In this document: positions 32,421 to 44,161 of the stretch, piece by piece
Numbering within the stretch: position 1 is the stretch's first letter
Layout: the number at the start of each line of letters is the position of its first letter
Assembly: GCA_963971405.1 (NCBI GenBank)
Contig: OZ020491.1
Span: 7,930,855 to 7,994,854 of the forward strand
Length of the DNA stretch: 64,000 nucleotides
Direction of reading: 5' to 3'
Origin: Psococerastis gibbosa
Lineage: Eukaryota > Arthropoda > Insecta > Psocodea > Psocidae
Position numbers and translations under genes: made by a program
The notes under the pieces: model-generated
What the model was told of the DNA's origin: nothing
The model's database searches: none
Seen by the model: the letters and a program-made list of their open reading frames with translations, nothing else

Positions 32421-33371
32421 GCCTATCCAATTACCTAGAATATAATAGTATATGCAGAATGAGATTTGACACAATTGAAATTTCATGAGATATTTGATTT
32501 GATTATATTTTTTTTTCTATTTCCATGGAAAAATGTTATGATTTTAATGTGAAAAATAAATTGTAAATTGTAAGTAGAGTTTTATAGCTAGTAGAGTAGC
32601 CCATCGGGGCTATAGCTCGCCTAATTTATAGACGTTTTTCATTTCATTTCATTGAGAGACATAATTGAAGGGGGAAACCTTACAAGTGCAAACATAACAT
32701 ATGTCATGACAGAGGCGTCAAAATTATCAGGAGAAATTTTTCTGATCATTTTATGATGTGTCCCTCTTCATCACATCGTCACCCTAAAGTGACAAGGGCG
32801 TACCATCAAAAACATTTCGGAATTATTGAGTTTCTGTGTCTGTATAGTTTGCTGCAGTCAGATACGCCTTCATAATCAAAAATTTGAGCATTATTTTTCA
32901 AGATTGAATTAGATCCAGTATGTGCAACTGTAAAGCCAATACCAACGTCACTAAATCTGATCACAACTCAATTTTTCCAAAAAATGTTGGTTACACCCTT
33001 CTAACTTTAGGGTGGTGACATATTGACCGCAATATGAATTTGTCTATTTTATACAACAAAAAAACTATTGGTGTTGTTCAAGAGCTGTGACCAATAGGTA
33101 TCAGTGTCATGTATCGAAATGTCGAGGAGCATTGCTGCTATTTTCATTGATATTTTTGACAGTTATACGATCATTATTTCCTGTGGAAATCGACATTGTA
33201 CCAAAAACTAGTAGCGGGGGGGGGGGGGGTCTTCCAACCCTTTGGGCCTAAAAATAAATATTGATAAGATTTCTTTCCACCCTTATTTTTCATTCAAGGA
33301 TATTTTAGGATTTCTAATTATACTACTGATTTGTTCTTCACTGGCTCATCAACCGAAATTAGAGGAAATAG

Positions 33372-33442
33372 AACTGGGCTTGCCGGGATTCGAACCCACG
33401 ATCTACGCCTAACCGGTGCGTCGTCTTAACAGCTTACCCCAG
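33372..33442 (-). repeat. tRNA-like head of SINE family b
   Basis: On the minus strand, CTGGGGTAAGCTGTTAAGAC begins a 71-nt tRNA-like unit with box B GGTTCGAATCCC and ends in AAGCCCAG, which pairs with the 5' end. The copy at 5287 lacks the middle 17 nt. The downstream body (TCTATTTCCTCTAATTTCGG) is shared, so this is a SINE head, not a tRNA gene. Confidence 0.65.
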
Positions 33443-33514
33443 TTTTTCTGTATCAGCTAATTACCTCTTCAACCTAAGTTAATTTAATGTCAGTGTTATA
33501 TATTCCATGCCTTC

Positions 33515-33750
33515 CTTACCAAGTTGAATCCAGCGGACCAGAGCAGGTTCAAAGATGCAGATAACTTGGTAGTGTGCACAGGACCGGTAGGGAAACATGG
33601 TAGGACTTGTCCTGGTCACCTCCGAACTAATCGTGTGACTTCACTGTGTTTCCCAAGTGGTTCGGAATCCACTATAATCAGGAGGTCCCCTGTCCTATGG
33701 GCCCACACCGTGGCCTGGGACTGTGTCCAACCATACTACTTCTATATATT
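33515..33750 (+). repeat. Low-copy dispersed repeat (copy 1)
   Basis: Starts TTACCAAGTTGAATCCAGCG and runs to GACTGTGTCCAACCATACTA. It is nearly identical to 41022-41255, including the GTCACCTCCGAACTGATCG stretch with one change. The 79-codon open frame has a match only in the other copy, where it differs at the end, so it is not treated as a gene. Confidence 0.7.
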
Positions 33751-33902
33751 CCATATTACCTGAGACTAGGGCGGCTGGATCACTCAATCAGTTTAAAACT
33801 AAAGTTAAATTCTATTTTTTCGATAGCAAAACCTGATAGCAGACCCTGTTATCTGGACTCGTAGCGGCACAAACAATGGACCCTTCCCCCTCTTATACCC
33901 TC

Positions 33903-34250
33903 CTTTGAGGGCATGTAAAGCAAGCGGTCCCGGGCTTTCCTAATTGAGTGTAAGGAGAGGGCTTTATAGCCCTAACTCCGCTAGGTTGGCTTAGTAATAG
34001 AACAAGAAGTCCTAATTTATTAATTTCTCTGGCCTCGTTGCTGTACAAACAATGGACCCCCACCTCCTTTCCCTCCTTCTTTATTATCTTTTTTTCCATT
34101 TCCGTTTTATATTCCATATAATTTAAGTTATATAGAGTTACTATGTACTGTATATACTGCTATTACCTATTGTTAACATGAAAAAAGGTTATAGTCTTAT
34201 TGTTCGCATATTGTATTGTTGCAATAAAGTTTGATTCATTCATTCACATT
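33903..34250 (+). repeat. SINE family a fragment followed by a LINE 3' end
   Basis: 33903-34021 is the plus-oriented body of SINE family a (GGGCATGTAAAGCAAGCGGT to TTGGCTTAGTAATAGAACAA). It is followed by LINE-like 3' UTR sequence ending TTGCAATAAAGTTTGATTCA and a short ATTC repeat, typical of LINE tails. A duplicated ACAAACAATGGACCC lies on either side of the SINE piece (33869 and 34043). Confidence 0.55.
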
Positions 34251-34879
34251 ATTCTGTAATATAATGTGTAATGACTCATCAAATTATGATAATTATTAGG
34301 ACCGTTAGCATCCCCAATGATTATTTCGGTTGCTGTGTTAGTTAGTTAGTTCTAACATCTGCCACTCTTCCTGTATGCGACAGCCTTTTTGCCCTCTGCA
34401 CTGTAGGCTATCGGCGGGGACGGATTGTCGAGATGACGTGTTTATATGTGTGTATGCTGCATTGAATTCTTGGCTGCGCTGTGCTGGGTATGTGGCTCGT
34501 ATGGCGGTGTTGCAGCTGTTATGTGCTCGTCGCTATATCGGGGTCTGGTCGTCAGAGGATGGCTTCACCACCGCACGCGGAGGCGTTTCCCAGTGTTGCC
34601 ACGTCGTCCTAGCTGGAGCTCGCCGACTGGTTTTATGTCTGACACGCAGCAACTTGGCGACGCCACGGTCGAGGGGTAGACTTGCCTTGCCGGTCCCACC
34701 CCTCACAATTTAGCTAGGAATTCGTCTGAGAGGGTTTTCAAGTTTCTTGACAGGAGCGGTGCTGGGGTGAATTTTCGTTTTTATTGCTTTCCAATTTATA
34801 CGTAGTATAAGGAAAGTATAAGGAAAAATTATTGGGGGGTCGCTTGCCCCTTGATAGTTTGCTTCTGGTGGTAAAAAAT

Positions 34880-35140
34880 GAAAATAACTAAATTTTAATG
34901 AAAAATGACTAAAAAATAATTTTTCTGTGAAACCGTTCCATCGATGATTTCTACCTTCAGGCATGTTTTAGGTGTTAAATTGAGTAACGAAACCGGACAG
35001 ATTGCTTTCCCAAAAAACTATTTGGTTTTGTGCAAAAAAAATGTTTTTGAAAAAATGATTGAAAATTCACGGTCAAATGCATTGCGTGCCCTGCCATTAT
35101 TGCTGTGTGGTAATTTGTTGGTCTCACCTATCTAGAATTT
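34880..35140 (+). repeat. Dispersed repeat family M
   Basis: AAAAATGACTAAAAAATAAT, TTTCTACCTTCAGGCATGTT, TGAGTAACGAAACCGGACAG and CATTGCGTGCCCTGCCATTA recur in this order near 37680, 41440, 52830 and 61830 in part. Unclassified. Confidence 0.55.
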
Positions 35141-35913
35141 TCCTCCTCACCTCCAGTGACGTCAGGTGGGCAACCCCCCCCCCCCCTCATTTTCTCTAGC
35201 TACTACTTGATAAATTGGAAAGCATGTTCGAGTAAACTCGGACCGTTTATTTTTCTTATGGTTTCTTGAGGCAACGCTGAGCTCTGATCGGTTGATTCGA
35301 TTACGGTAGAACTAGTAATTATTCGAATCCATTGGGATCGAATTAAATATTCGGATAATTTGCTCTCTAAAAATGGGTATACTTTTGACGAAGAAGCGTA
35401 TTTTTGTTACTGTATGCATCCTTTACTTAGAGTAGTTAAATGATTTAAAAAAATGCTCCTCTACATTTCGATACATGACATGTGGCCTTCTACTCGTTGA
35501 CTACCACACCAATAGTTTTTTATTATTTTTAAAATAATAAAATTCAATAATCTGTGTCAATCAATCAATCTTTGTCCATGCCCCACCAAGGTGGGATAGA
35601 CGGCGTCCTGCCAATCTGTGTTAGACATCATATCAAAATGATCAGAAACAATTTTTGTGTTAGTCGTGATATTTTTGACATCTCAGCTATTTTTATGTCA
35701 TGAAATGTTTGATTTCTACACTAATAAGGCCCCCTCCAATTATCTCTTAATTAACTGTGCATACAGTACGGAAAAATAAAAGAAATGCTAAGTTTTGACT
35801 GTGTTGTTTTTTGGGCAACCAAATGGTTCTACTGCACTAGTAATAAACAGGATTCTTTCGGAAAATTTGAGGAGTAGGACAGAACGAGTTTGGTGTTGAG
35901 GTTGGCGCGCAGT

Positions 35914-36090
35914 CCAGCAGCCTGATCGAGGCGATTATAATACCGGGGTTAAATAAATACCCTAGGATTATAACTGTAAACAAACAAATTTTGAATAGCA
36001 CTTTCCATCATAAAAATATCTTGTTTACATTTTTATTACCAGGGGATTAAATAAATGCCGGTATTATAATCGCCTCGATCAGGCTGCTGG
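35914..36090. mobile_element. MITE family C with perfect 33-bp TIRs
   Basis: CCAGCAGCCTGATCGAGGCG... at 35914-35946 is a perfect inverted match to 36058-36090. The termini resemble family B (both carry GCGATT and ATAATACCGGGGTT) and are identical in kind to the tiny palindrome at 15743. Confidence 0.8.
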
Positions 36091-36388
36091 AAAGGGAAAG
36101 GCCCCGATTCTAATCCCGTCTTTTAATTTGCTTAATTTTTCCTTTCTCTATCTTATATTAACGGTTATTGGTCATCGTTATCTAATCAGCACCTTAACTG
36201 ACTCATATGCCTGTGTTGACTAATTTTTTACATCTAACGTCCGCTATAAGTTTAGTTGAGCTAGTGAATGGTAAAATTGTGTCAAGTCGTTCACTGAATG
36301 TCTATGTTTTGAGGGGACTTATTATTTTGGTTTTAGAGTGTAAAGGGATTTTTACATTTTATGCTAATTTTTGGACAACTACGATTGG

Positions 36389-36490
36389 ATGGAACTTGGA
36401 ACACTTTGTTATGCTTGCATAAGCGGAACACCGAGTTTATTCGATTTTTATAAGTGCTCCAAGTGCCATCCTATCATGGTCGGGTAGTAT
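36389..36490. mobile_element. Family K MITE, right part
   Basis: AAGCGGAACACCGAGTTTAT and CCATCCTATCATGGTCGGGT plus AGTA match the right half of the elements at 48489 and 50198. Confidence 0.55.
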
Positions 36491-36827
36491 ATTAGTCTCC
36501 TTATTAACTTTGTGAAATTTACTGTCTCTCGCAATGAACTGCAAAACTACCAAATTTTATAAAAAGCCTTTGCGTTTTAATAAAACTGAACGCGGAAGAC
36601 AGTATTTATTATAGAAAATAGTATTGATAGTGGCAGTGTGGGCCGCATGCTTTCACTTTCACCCACCTTTTTAAGGTCACTGACCCCGAATGGTGGCCTT
36701 GACTTTGAGTGAGGTCATTTCAGTCACTAGGTTAATTGTTATTGCATCTCTGAATATTGTTTCTCAAATGATTGACCGTCATTTTTTCGTCTTTTCTTAT
36801 GTAATTGTGTCTCACACCTGGCATTTG

Positions 36828-36923
36828 CATTCTCTCTCTCCCTTTCTCTCTCACACACTCACTCTCTCATTTACACTCACTCCCCCCGCTCTCACACACA
36901 CTCACTCTCTCTCTCTCATTTCT
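36828..36923 (+). repeat. Microsatellite, mixed CT/CA
   Basis: About 95 bp dominated by CTCTCT and CACACTCACT units. Confidence 0.85.
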
Positions 36924-37214
36924 GTTCCTTGGCTTTGTCTTTTTCTCTTTTTCTCAAAGTACTCGTATAAATATATTTGCATGACTTCTGTTGGTTATTA
37001 TCGTATATTATGATACTTACTAATAGAAACAATAAAGAGCCCTTATTTATTTATTATTAATTAATAACGTTATGGCATCCAATGCATCGGGGCTTGGATT
37101 TTCCATTACATACACTCAAAATATTAATTTTTTATTCATACCAAGACCTTGCTTTGGAAAGCACAGTGTTCTGTTTTGTTTTTCTATTTAACAGCTGACG
37201 TTCAAGGCATCGAA

Positions 37215-37330
37215 CCTTTTTAAGGTTAAATGCATACAAGCAATTTAATGAATGTATCCAATTGATCTGAGTATGTCAAGTAGAGATTCGCACAGGTATA
37301 TATACAAGCACACTACCACCTTGCCTCAGA
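37215..37330 (-). repeat. Dispersed repeat family A (diverged copy)
   Basis: ATACAAGCAATTTAATGAAT, GTATCCAATTGATCT and ACAAGCACACTACCACCTTG are the complement of the family core with decay. Confidence 0.5.
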
Positions 37331-38026
37331 AGTAGATTAGTAGATGGCTTAATGTCAGTTATGAATTTCAGGTCATATGGGGAGACATGTCCTGTGTCGT
37401 AGCTAGATTGACTACCCCTCGTAGTGTCCATAGACTTTCTCGTAGATTCTCATATAATAGGTTCTCTGGGCCTCGTTCCATTGACGGGAAAGTCCGACCT
37501 CACTGCGGCCCTGCCCAACCCTCAGTACCTACCGTACCGTATCTTCACCGGTAGGAGAAAAACGCCTCAGGCGAGCACATTACGTCCCAAGTAGAGCAGT
37601 GGGATGTCCTCAGCCCTGAGCACGGGGTTTCTTTTTTTCTGTCTTTAAAGTGCATTATTACTTCGACGTTCAGACGTGAAGAAAATGCTCAATTTTAATT
37701 AAAAATGACTAAATAAATAATTTTTCTGGGGAACCATTCTTTCGATACTGTTTGACTTCAAATATGTTCTAAATAGATTAACTAATTAAATATATTTCTG
37801 TTTCCGTTGTCCAATGCCCTCCTGATCGCAATTTGCCACACACCACCAACTAATACCATACACACACAACACAGACAACAACACCGGCAACTACAAACCA
37901 GAAAGCGCGTTTACCCACACGGGTTTGGCGCTTTAAAAAATATAAAAAAAAAAAATAATTCTGTTTCATTATACAATACAAGTACAATAAAGTATAAAAT
38001 AAAATCGTCAAAATCAGGTAGTTCTG

Positions 38027-38395
38027 TCATTGTGCTAGTGCCTCAGTGACAGTGTAGAAAGCTTTCTCTAAGAGATGGTTTCTAAGCAATTTAGGGAAGT
38101 TAGAAGCATTTCTCGCCGCTCTCAGTTCAATCGGGAGTTTTCTAAGGTAGGCGAAACCTTGTAGTATAGGATCCAGTCGCTCACACTTGGCTGTGCGTGG
38201 CGCTGGCCTTACATGGTCTCCCCGTTGCCTCGTGTTGTAGTTGTGAGTATCCCCGTTTTGTTTAAATGTCCCCCATACCTCAGGCTTTAAGATATGTAAA
38301 ATGCATCTAAATATGTACAGACTTGGGGCTGTCATGATTTTTAATGATTTGAAGTGAGAGCGAACTAAACAGAACAGAGTGCTTTCCAAAGCTGG
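38027..38395 (-). pseudogene. CR1-like LINE reverse-transcriptase C-terminal fragment
   Basis: An open minus-strand frame gives LKIMTAPSLYIFRCILHI, NGDTHNYNTRQRGDHVRP and ILQGFAYLRKLPIELR, then a C-terminal helix-rich end. LKILTLPSLYI...H.YNTR...LP..I is the usual C-terminal block of CR1/jockey-type ORF2. The 5' side is truncated at about 38395, and a 3' tail rich in TTGTACTTGTATTGTATAAT follows at lower coordinates. Confidence 0.7.
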
Positions 38396-39221
38396 GGCTG
38401 ATTTTTAACCACGGGACAATTATTTACTGTGGAACGTTACCTATACTAATTGATAAATAGGAAAGCATTTACTCGATCACTATTACCGGTACCTTCTGAA
38501 TTGTCTTGAAAGTGCCGAGCGAAACGCACTCTGGATCTTTCACATACATTATCGATAGCCTGTCGGTATGTCCTGTGCATCTGGAAGGTGTAATTGAGCA
38601 GTGAAAGAAACCGTTATTTCTAAACACGCCCAGTTTCAGCCCTTTAGGTTCTATAAAGAAATAGCTTTTCTTTTCCCTTTAATTTATTTCGAGCATCACT
38701 CCAAGAGTCTAAAACTTTAAATGATTAAAACGTTTGGAATATTCTTTTTTTACTACCGTTTTGAACTTGTTGCATATCACATACGGTACGCAAGCTTTAC
38801 AGATTCCTGTTGGGAATGCAGGCTGGATTCTGTGAAGTGGTGCTGTCGGCTGTTTCCCTCGTCCCACTGCAGGAGGGGTTGTATCGATCTTCCCCTCCAC
38901 GACCCTACGCCGTTGGACGGGTCTGCCAATCCACCTTTTCTCTCCGGGCACCGTGCCCAATATAGCTGCAGGAAATGCTCTCAGATTGGGCTCTCCTTCC
39001 AATTTGCTGCTGGCTTGATTCTGCTGTTCATCTGGACTGTGTAAAGTTCTCTGACGTCTTTGCTTCTGCTGACACGTTTTAGTGCTGCTTTAGAGAAGTT
39101 CATAAGCAGTCGTAGGTTTTCAGTGGCACTAGTTCGTAACAAAGAAATGTATACGATAGGTTACACTCGTACCGAACTTTTTTTTAAAAAGATTATTCGC
39201 ATAGAAACAATTCAATGAATA

Positions 39222-39437
39222 AATAAATAAATTAGGACTTTTTATTGTTTATATTACAAAGCCAACCTAGCGGAGTTAGGGCTATAAAGCCCTCTCATAC
39301 ACTCAACTAGGAAGGCCCGGGACCGCCTGCTTTACATGTCCTCCAAAGCATGGCCAGAAAATGTAGCCAGTGTGGGACTCGAACCAATAACCTTTTGGGT
39401 GAAAGTCAGAGTCCGTACCACTACGCTACATGTCTCC
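39222..39437 (-). repeat. tRNA-derived SINE, family a (copy 3)
   Basis: Full body and head: GCCAACCTAGCGGAGTTAGG to CACTACGCTACATGTCTCC (plus-strand reading), with an AAATAAATAAATTA tail at the low end. Confidence 0.8.
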
Positions 39438-39560
39438 AAATAGCCTCTTCAGTTGCCTCTGTAGGTAATACTTGTTGAGTTACGTCAGGTTACCGATCGC
39501 ATGATGTGTAGAGACTCGTAAAAGAACGAACAGTTTACCACTATGTCATCGAAGTCCAAT
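39437..39560 (-). repeat. Dispersed repeat family A (partial)
   Basis: CCTCTTCAGTTGCCTCTGTA, GTTGAGTTACGTCAGGTTAC and CGATCGCATGATGTGTAGAG follow the family order on the minus strand. It abuts the head of the SINE. Confidence 0.6.
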
Positions 39561-39760
39561 ATAACGCTTACGCCCGGGCCTGTTTCTTTGTTTCAATGGG
39601 GGGCTTGACTCAGCTTGTCCACTATCGCTTGCAGCCGGTGTAGGTTAACGTCGAGGACGTGTGTCAGTTTGTCAATGGCCAAAAATTGATGGGGAGACAA
39701 ATGACGGAAAATCCACGGGGTCATTGGCAATGGGACAAATGGGGGCAAGTAGGCCTAGTT
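39560..39760 (+). repeat. Dispersed repeat family N
   Basis: TTGTCCACTATCGCTTGCAG, GTAGGTTAACGTCGAGGACG, TCAGTTTGTCAATGGCCAAA and GGGGTCATTGGCAATGGGAC correspond to 13150-13310 and 63040-63220. Confidence 0.6.
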
Positions 39761-41021
39761 TCGTAAAATGCCCTTCCTTGCTTTCCTATTTATACTTCAG
39801 TACAAGGAAAGCTTTGGGACGTTCGAAATTTTTGATTTTTGAGATTTCAACAGATTGAGGTCCCAGGAAATGTATACAAAAGCTTGCATCGCATTCGTAT
39901 GTATCATTTGTAAGATGACAGTTGTTCGCGTAAGACTTGGGCAATATGCCTCGGTCAACATATCGTAATTTTTCTGCTGTGACGTATGGTTCAACTCAGC
40001 GCAGTTTTATACAGTACGAAAAACCAATTAGTATTTTCCGTTGGTGCTATGCCTGCATTAGCATTGGGATGGCAAATTATTATTTTTCAAATTTGGAGGT
40101 GGCAAAAACCATTGTCAGACGAAGTTGAGATGGCTAGTGCCACACTGTGCAACTTCTTGCTTGCACCTGGCGAACGCGAAATTTCCAAAAGTTCCAAATT
40201 CCAATTGAATGGAAGCTTTTATTTAAAAAGTCAATCCTTTAATTCGAAAAGGCCGCCAAAGACGAAATAAATTAAAAGAATTGTTCATTCCTCCTTGTGT
40301 AAAAAATGGACTGGGCGCTCGTTTCATGCATCTCAGTTTCTTTTAGCTCTATCGCCTTGTATGTGAGGAGTCTCCTCATTGAGTGGCTACGCTAGTTGGT
40401 TAGTTTTCTAAACTGTACACGGCTGGCGGTGTGGTATGAGTTTAACCGAAGTAGTAGCATCCGGTGGAGGGTTCCCTCTCCACGCCATGTGTTGGGGCCA
40501 TCTGCACCTTGTCGAACAAAGAGGGGCCTGCACAAGGACATCTGCGGGCGAGCAGCCAGCCTACCTCTTATACCTACCTGTCTGCACGCGGCGGCCAGTT
40601 CAGGTATAAGAAGAAGCAAGATGATGTACACCTACTGTGGAGGCAACCATGCGGCCACCGAAGGCCCGAAATTCCATTTCGATGCTTTGTTGCAGAGCAT
40701 GGGCTGGTGGTCGGTTTTATGTTGAGATTTGGTTTTAAAAGACTCGTTTTGGAATTACCCCTTTCCCATTTTTTCATTATCGTAATGAAAGCTTTGTGAT
40801 GGTCGAAATTTTAGATTTCGAGAACTACACGTTTTGAAAGAAAGAAAGTTGTCTTTAAATTCCATATGGGCGAGTTTTGGGCCTTTCGGCCTTACAATTA
40901 TTAACCAATAATAAACTATACAACACAGTACATAAAATATGCATATTTACACTGAATAAAGAAAAGTAAATATTCAAAAATTAAACTAACAGATCATTTA
41001 CACACCATTTAAGCCGGCCAC

Positions 41022-41255
41022 CTTACCAAGTTGAATCCAGCGGACCAGAGCAGGTTCAAAGATGCAGATAACTTGGTAGTGTGCACAGTGCCGGTAGGGA
41101 AACATGGTAGGACTTGTCCTGGTCACCTCCGAACTGATCGTGTGACTTCACTGAGTTTCCCAAGTGGTTCGGAATCCACTATAATCAGGAGGTCCCCTGT
41201 CCTATGGGCCCACACCGTGTGGCCTGGGACTGTGTCCAACCATACTACTACTACA
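41022..41255 (+). repeat. Low-copy dispersed repeat (copy 2)
   Basis: Near-identical to 33515-33750, starting CTTACCAAGTTGAATCCAGC. Confidence 0.7.
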
Positions 41256-41299
41256 CACCATTTATACACCATATTATATACCCATGAGGTCGGTCAGGG

Positions 41300-41440
41300 A
41301 CGGATCCAGCCCATTGGGGGGGGGGGTAGTTGAGGTCAATAAAGCTGCCCCCCTACTGTACCGGTCCATGCAAGAGGTCCCATGATGCCTAAAATAGTTT
41401 AACCCCCCCCCCCCCCCCAAAAAAAAAAAAAAAAAAAAAA
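41300..41440. repeat. hAT-like MITE end with G-run, plus C and A homopolymers
   Basis: CAGGGACGGATCCAGCCCAT followed by 10 or more G is the left terminus of the family seen complete at 41871. Long C and A runs lie at 41403-41442. The right end was not found. Confidence 0.45.
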
Positions 41441-41870
41441 AGCGGATACATTTTTCTCAAAAACGGCTCCAGCTAATTCTTTTAAATTCAAAAATAGTGG
41501 AGTACTTTTTAATGTAAACAGAACTCAATAGATTACTTGCCCTTTAACAGTTTGGTTCTTAGGTGGTTTCTAACTTCAGGTATGTTTTAGTTGCTAAATA
41601 GAGTAACAAAAGCGAACAAGTTGCTGTCCCAAGGAGAGTTTTGGTTTTGAATAAATGATTATTTTTTGCATGCAACTCTATTGCATTTACGAGGATCAAT
41701 CAAAATATATTTACAAAATAAATTTTTTTACAGTTTTGTCACTTTTCCCTATAGGGTAGCCCCGTTTTAGGGTGTATCATTGTGTAAGATAACAGTTTAT
41801 CGCGTCGTAATACTTGCACAGTCTCACTCAATTTGCTGTGAACATTCTGCTGTGACGTATGGCTCATGTC

Positions 41871-42034
41871 CATGGACGGATGCAGGGGGGGGGGGGGGTA
41901 GCTGCCCCCAACTTGGGTAAATCTATTGTGAGATAATTTATTACGCTCTGATTTAATCGATACTGCATATATTTTTCCTATTTAGACCCACAACTCCCCC
42001 CCCCCCCCAAATGGGCTGGATCCGTCCCTCCCTG
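41871..42034. mobile_element. hAT-like MITE with 8-bp duplication and G/C runs inside the TIRs
   Basis: Flanked by a perfect CTCATGTC (41863-41870, 42035-42042). The ends are CATGGACGGATGCAGG plus a G run and a C run plus AAATGGGCTGGATCCGTCCC...CTG. An 8-bp duplication and a CAG-type end are typical of the hAT superfamily. Interior about 100 bp, non-coding. Confidence 0.75.
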
Positions 42035-43659
42035 CTCATGTCAACGTAGTTTTATAATGTTTGCTTCGCTTCGGATTTCGCTAGTATGATCGGAGTCAAC
42101 TGAAAAACTATAACGAGATAGATGCTTTGCATAAATTTCGAAAAGTCTGACGCAAAGCAATATCGCTGTGTCCTTGAAACACCCCACGGGTTTATTGTGG
42201 CTGTCCCCTTGCTATTTTGAAGCCATAGTATTATCTGCTGCTTTTGTGCAGCTAGCTTACTTTTCTTTGTGTTTGAAAAGCAGAAACTTGGCTACTTTTT
42301 TTTATTAAGTGGCATTGGCAGTTGTCATCAGGCACGTTTAATTGTTAATGCTTCTTTTGGACTTCTGGGGAGGTGAAGATGGTTTTGCAACATTATCTAA
42401 AGCTTTCTAATGAGTATAGTGATATAAATTAGGCTTCCTGCTATCAGCTTTTATTCAACTAATAATGCCAGTATTGCTTGTTAAGTGATGGTAAGTGATA
42501 CCGCCGGCCGCCGCGTTGTATCTTATTCCAATGGATGCGGCTGCAGTGTGTAGCCTCCGTTGGATTTCATTTACTAAGACTTTGCAAACGATGGTGGGGC
42601 CTTCATAAATAATTCCCCCCCCCCCCCCCCCCGTACACAATTTAAGAAAGAAAGAAAATTCTCTGTATTTTCCATATGGGCGAATTTTGAGCATTTCAAC
42701 CCACTTTTACATTTTTTTTTTAAATACTAGGGGCTCTGCCCATTTTAGGCTTCCGCGCTCATGTTGTTGACAGACTCCAACCCTCAGAGTGTTCCGAAGA
42801 GGGGGGTTTGACATAAGGAATGTTATGACGAGAGAGGTGACCTCTCGGCATTTCCAAGTAGGTGTTCCAGTTACAATTACTTACAATTAACCCATAATTT
42901 TATTTGTATTCATCACATTCTTTTTGTATTGGTAGCATGATCTGGATAGGGAAATTTTGGCCCGCCAAAAATAACTTTTGTATCCTGGGCCCACTTAATG
43001 CCACGTCTCCTATGGGTTATGACCTTGAGCATTGACATTGAAAAAAAAAGCCGGATTCAAAAAACATTTTTGACACTCTTGAATGTCCCATCTCTTCTTT
43101 AGACAACTCTAGCATGGCCTTTCACCCTTCCTTTCACCGAATTTCTTGTTTGGTAACTCCTCCACTCCTTCAAACTGACATCCTCACTTTAGTAATGGAT
43201 AGTGTACCATCAACCTTATCGTTCCTTATCGTTTTTAAACCATTGAACACATACCGGTTGGTTTACACTTAAAGTCTGTTTAAGATGAAAATGTGATAAA
43301 CCTTTAATGCCAAACCGGAGGGTTGTGGCCTTGACCGTTGAGCGTTGAATACATAGAAATATAATAGAACTGGAGCGGCGGGAGTCATAATATGCCTTAC
43401 GAGGCACCCGTTAACCATAAGCCAACTATCAGTAATAAGTACCAACGCAAAAAATTTCAAAGTCTTACACATTGCAGCATAGCAAAGCGGATACCTGGAC
43501 CCGGTCAAAAACTCTGTAGTTTAGTAGTTAGCTTGTGCAGGCTATTTCCCCGCCGAATTGCGTACTTGTGCAGGCTACACTAGCAGCCATATTGATAACG
43601 GTCTCCAGCCACGGGATCGTTGAATATCCATTTTATAAACAAAGCCCCGCGTCTCGTAC

Positions 43660-44161
43660 CATAGACATAGTAAAACTATAGACTCATCGTAAACATTCGG
43701 GTTGAAGCCGCTTGACTTCGGCTATTTCCGTAGTATAGGACCAGATTGAGCCTTTTGCCATTTGATACCATGTTAACATTTTATTTTTTATTTGATTATT
43801 TAAAGATTATTTAGAACGGAAAATCATGCCAGCTAACCAGCAATATTTTTATGCAGAACTTGGAGTACTTTTAATTTACATTTTAAACAATATTTTTAGC
43901 AAAGTTTTCCCTACTTTTAGATAAAAATAAATTTTTTTAATGCAGATCTTTCAGTACTTTGAATTTAAATTTTAAACAATATATATAATAAATGTAAATA
44001 ATAAATATAATTGTATATGAAACAACAAAGAAAACATATAATAAAACTATTAAATTTGAATTTCCCGCCAAAATGCACTTATGAGGGGGCGTGGTCGTGG
44101 CTTCAGTCCTCCAGCACAGCCGAAATACGACATGGTGGCTCCATAGTTTTATTAGTTCCAT
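43660..44161. mobile_element. Mutator-like (9-bp duplication) element, family L copy 2
   Basis: Ends CATAGACATAGTAAAACTAT and ATAGTTTTATTAGTTCCAT. Flanked by a perfect GTCTCGTAC (43651-43659, 44162-44170). About 55 bp longer than the 15030 copy because of a duplicated internal TGCAGAACTT/TGCAGATCTT segment. Confidence 0.75.

Noticed and set aside
33524..33763. 79-codon open frame repeated at 41031-41333
   Set aside because: The two copies are a dispersed repeat. The frames diverge at the end and show no domain, so the openness is inherited from the repeat, not evidence of coding.
34375..34713. 112-codon GC-rich open frame in the ZAD intron
   Set aside because: Overlapping frames are equally open, and the translation is Cys/Arg/Leu-rich without a motif, as expected for chance openness in GC-rich DNA. 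No splice sites of quality were seen.
38709..39044. Two opposed frames of about 100 codons
   Set aside because: No recognisable motif on either strand, probably unidentified repeat sequence.
40392..40799. Cluster of overlapping frames around 40.4-40.8 kb
   Set aside because: Four frames on both strands are open at once in GC-rich DNA, and none has a domain or splice structure.
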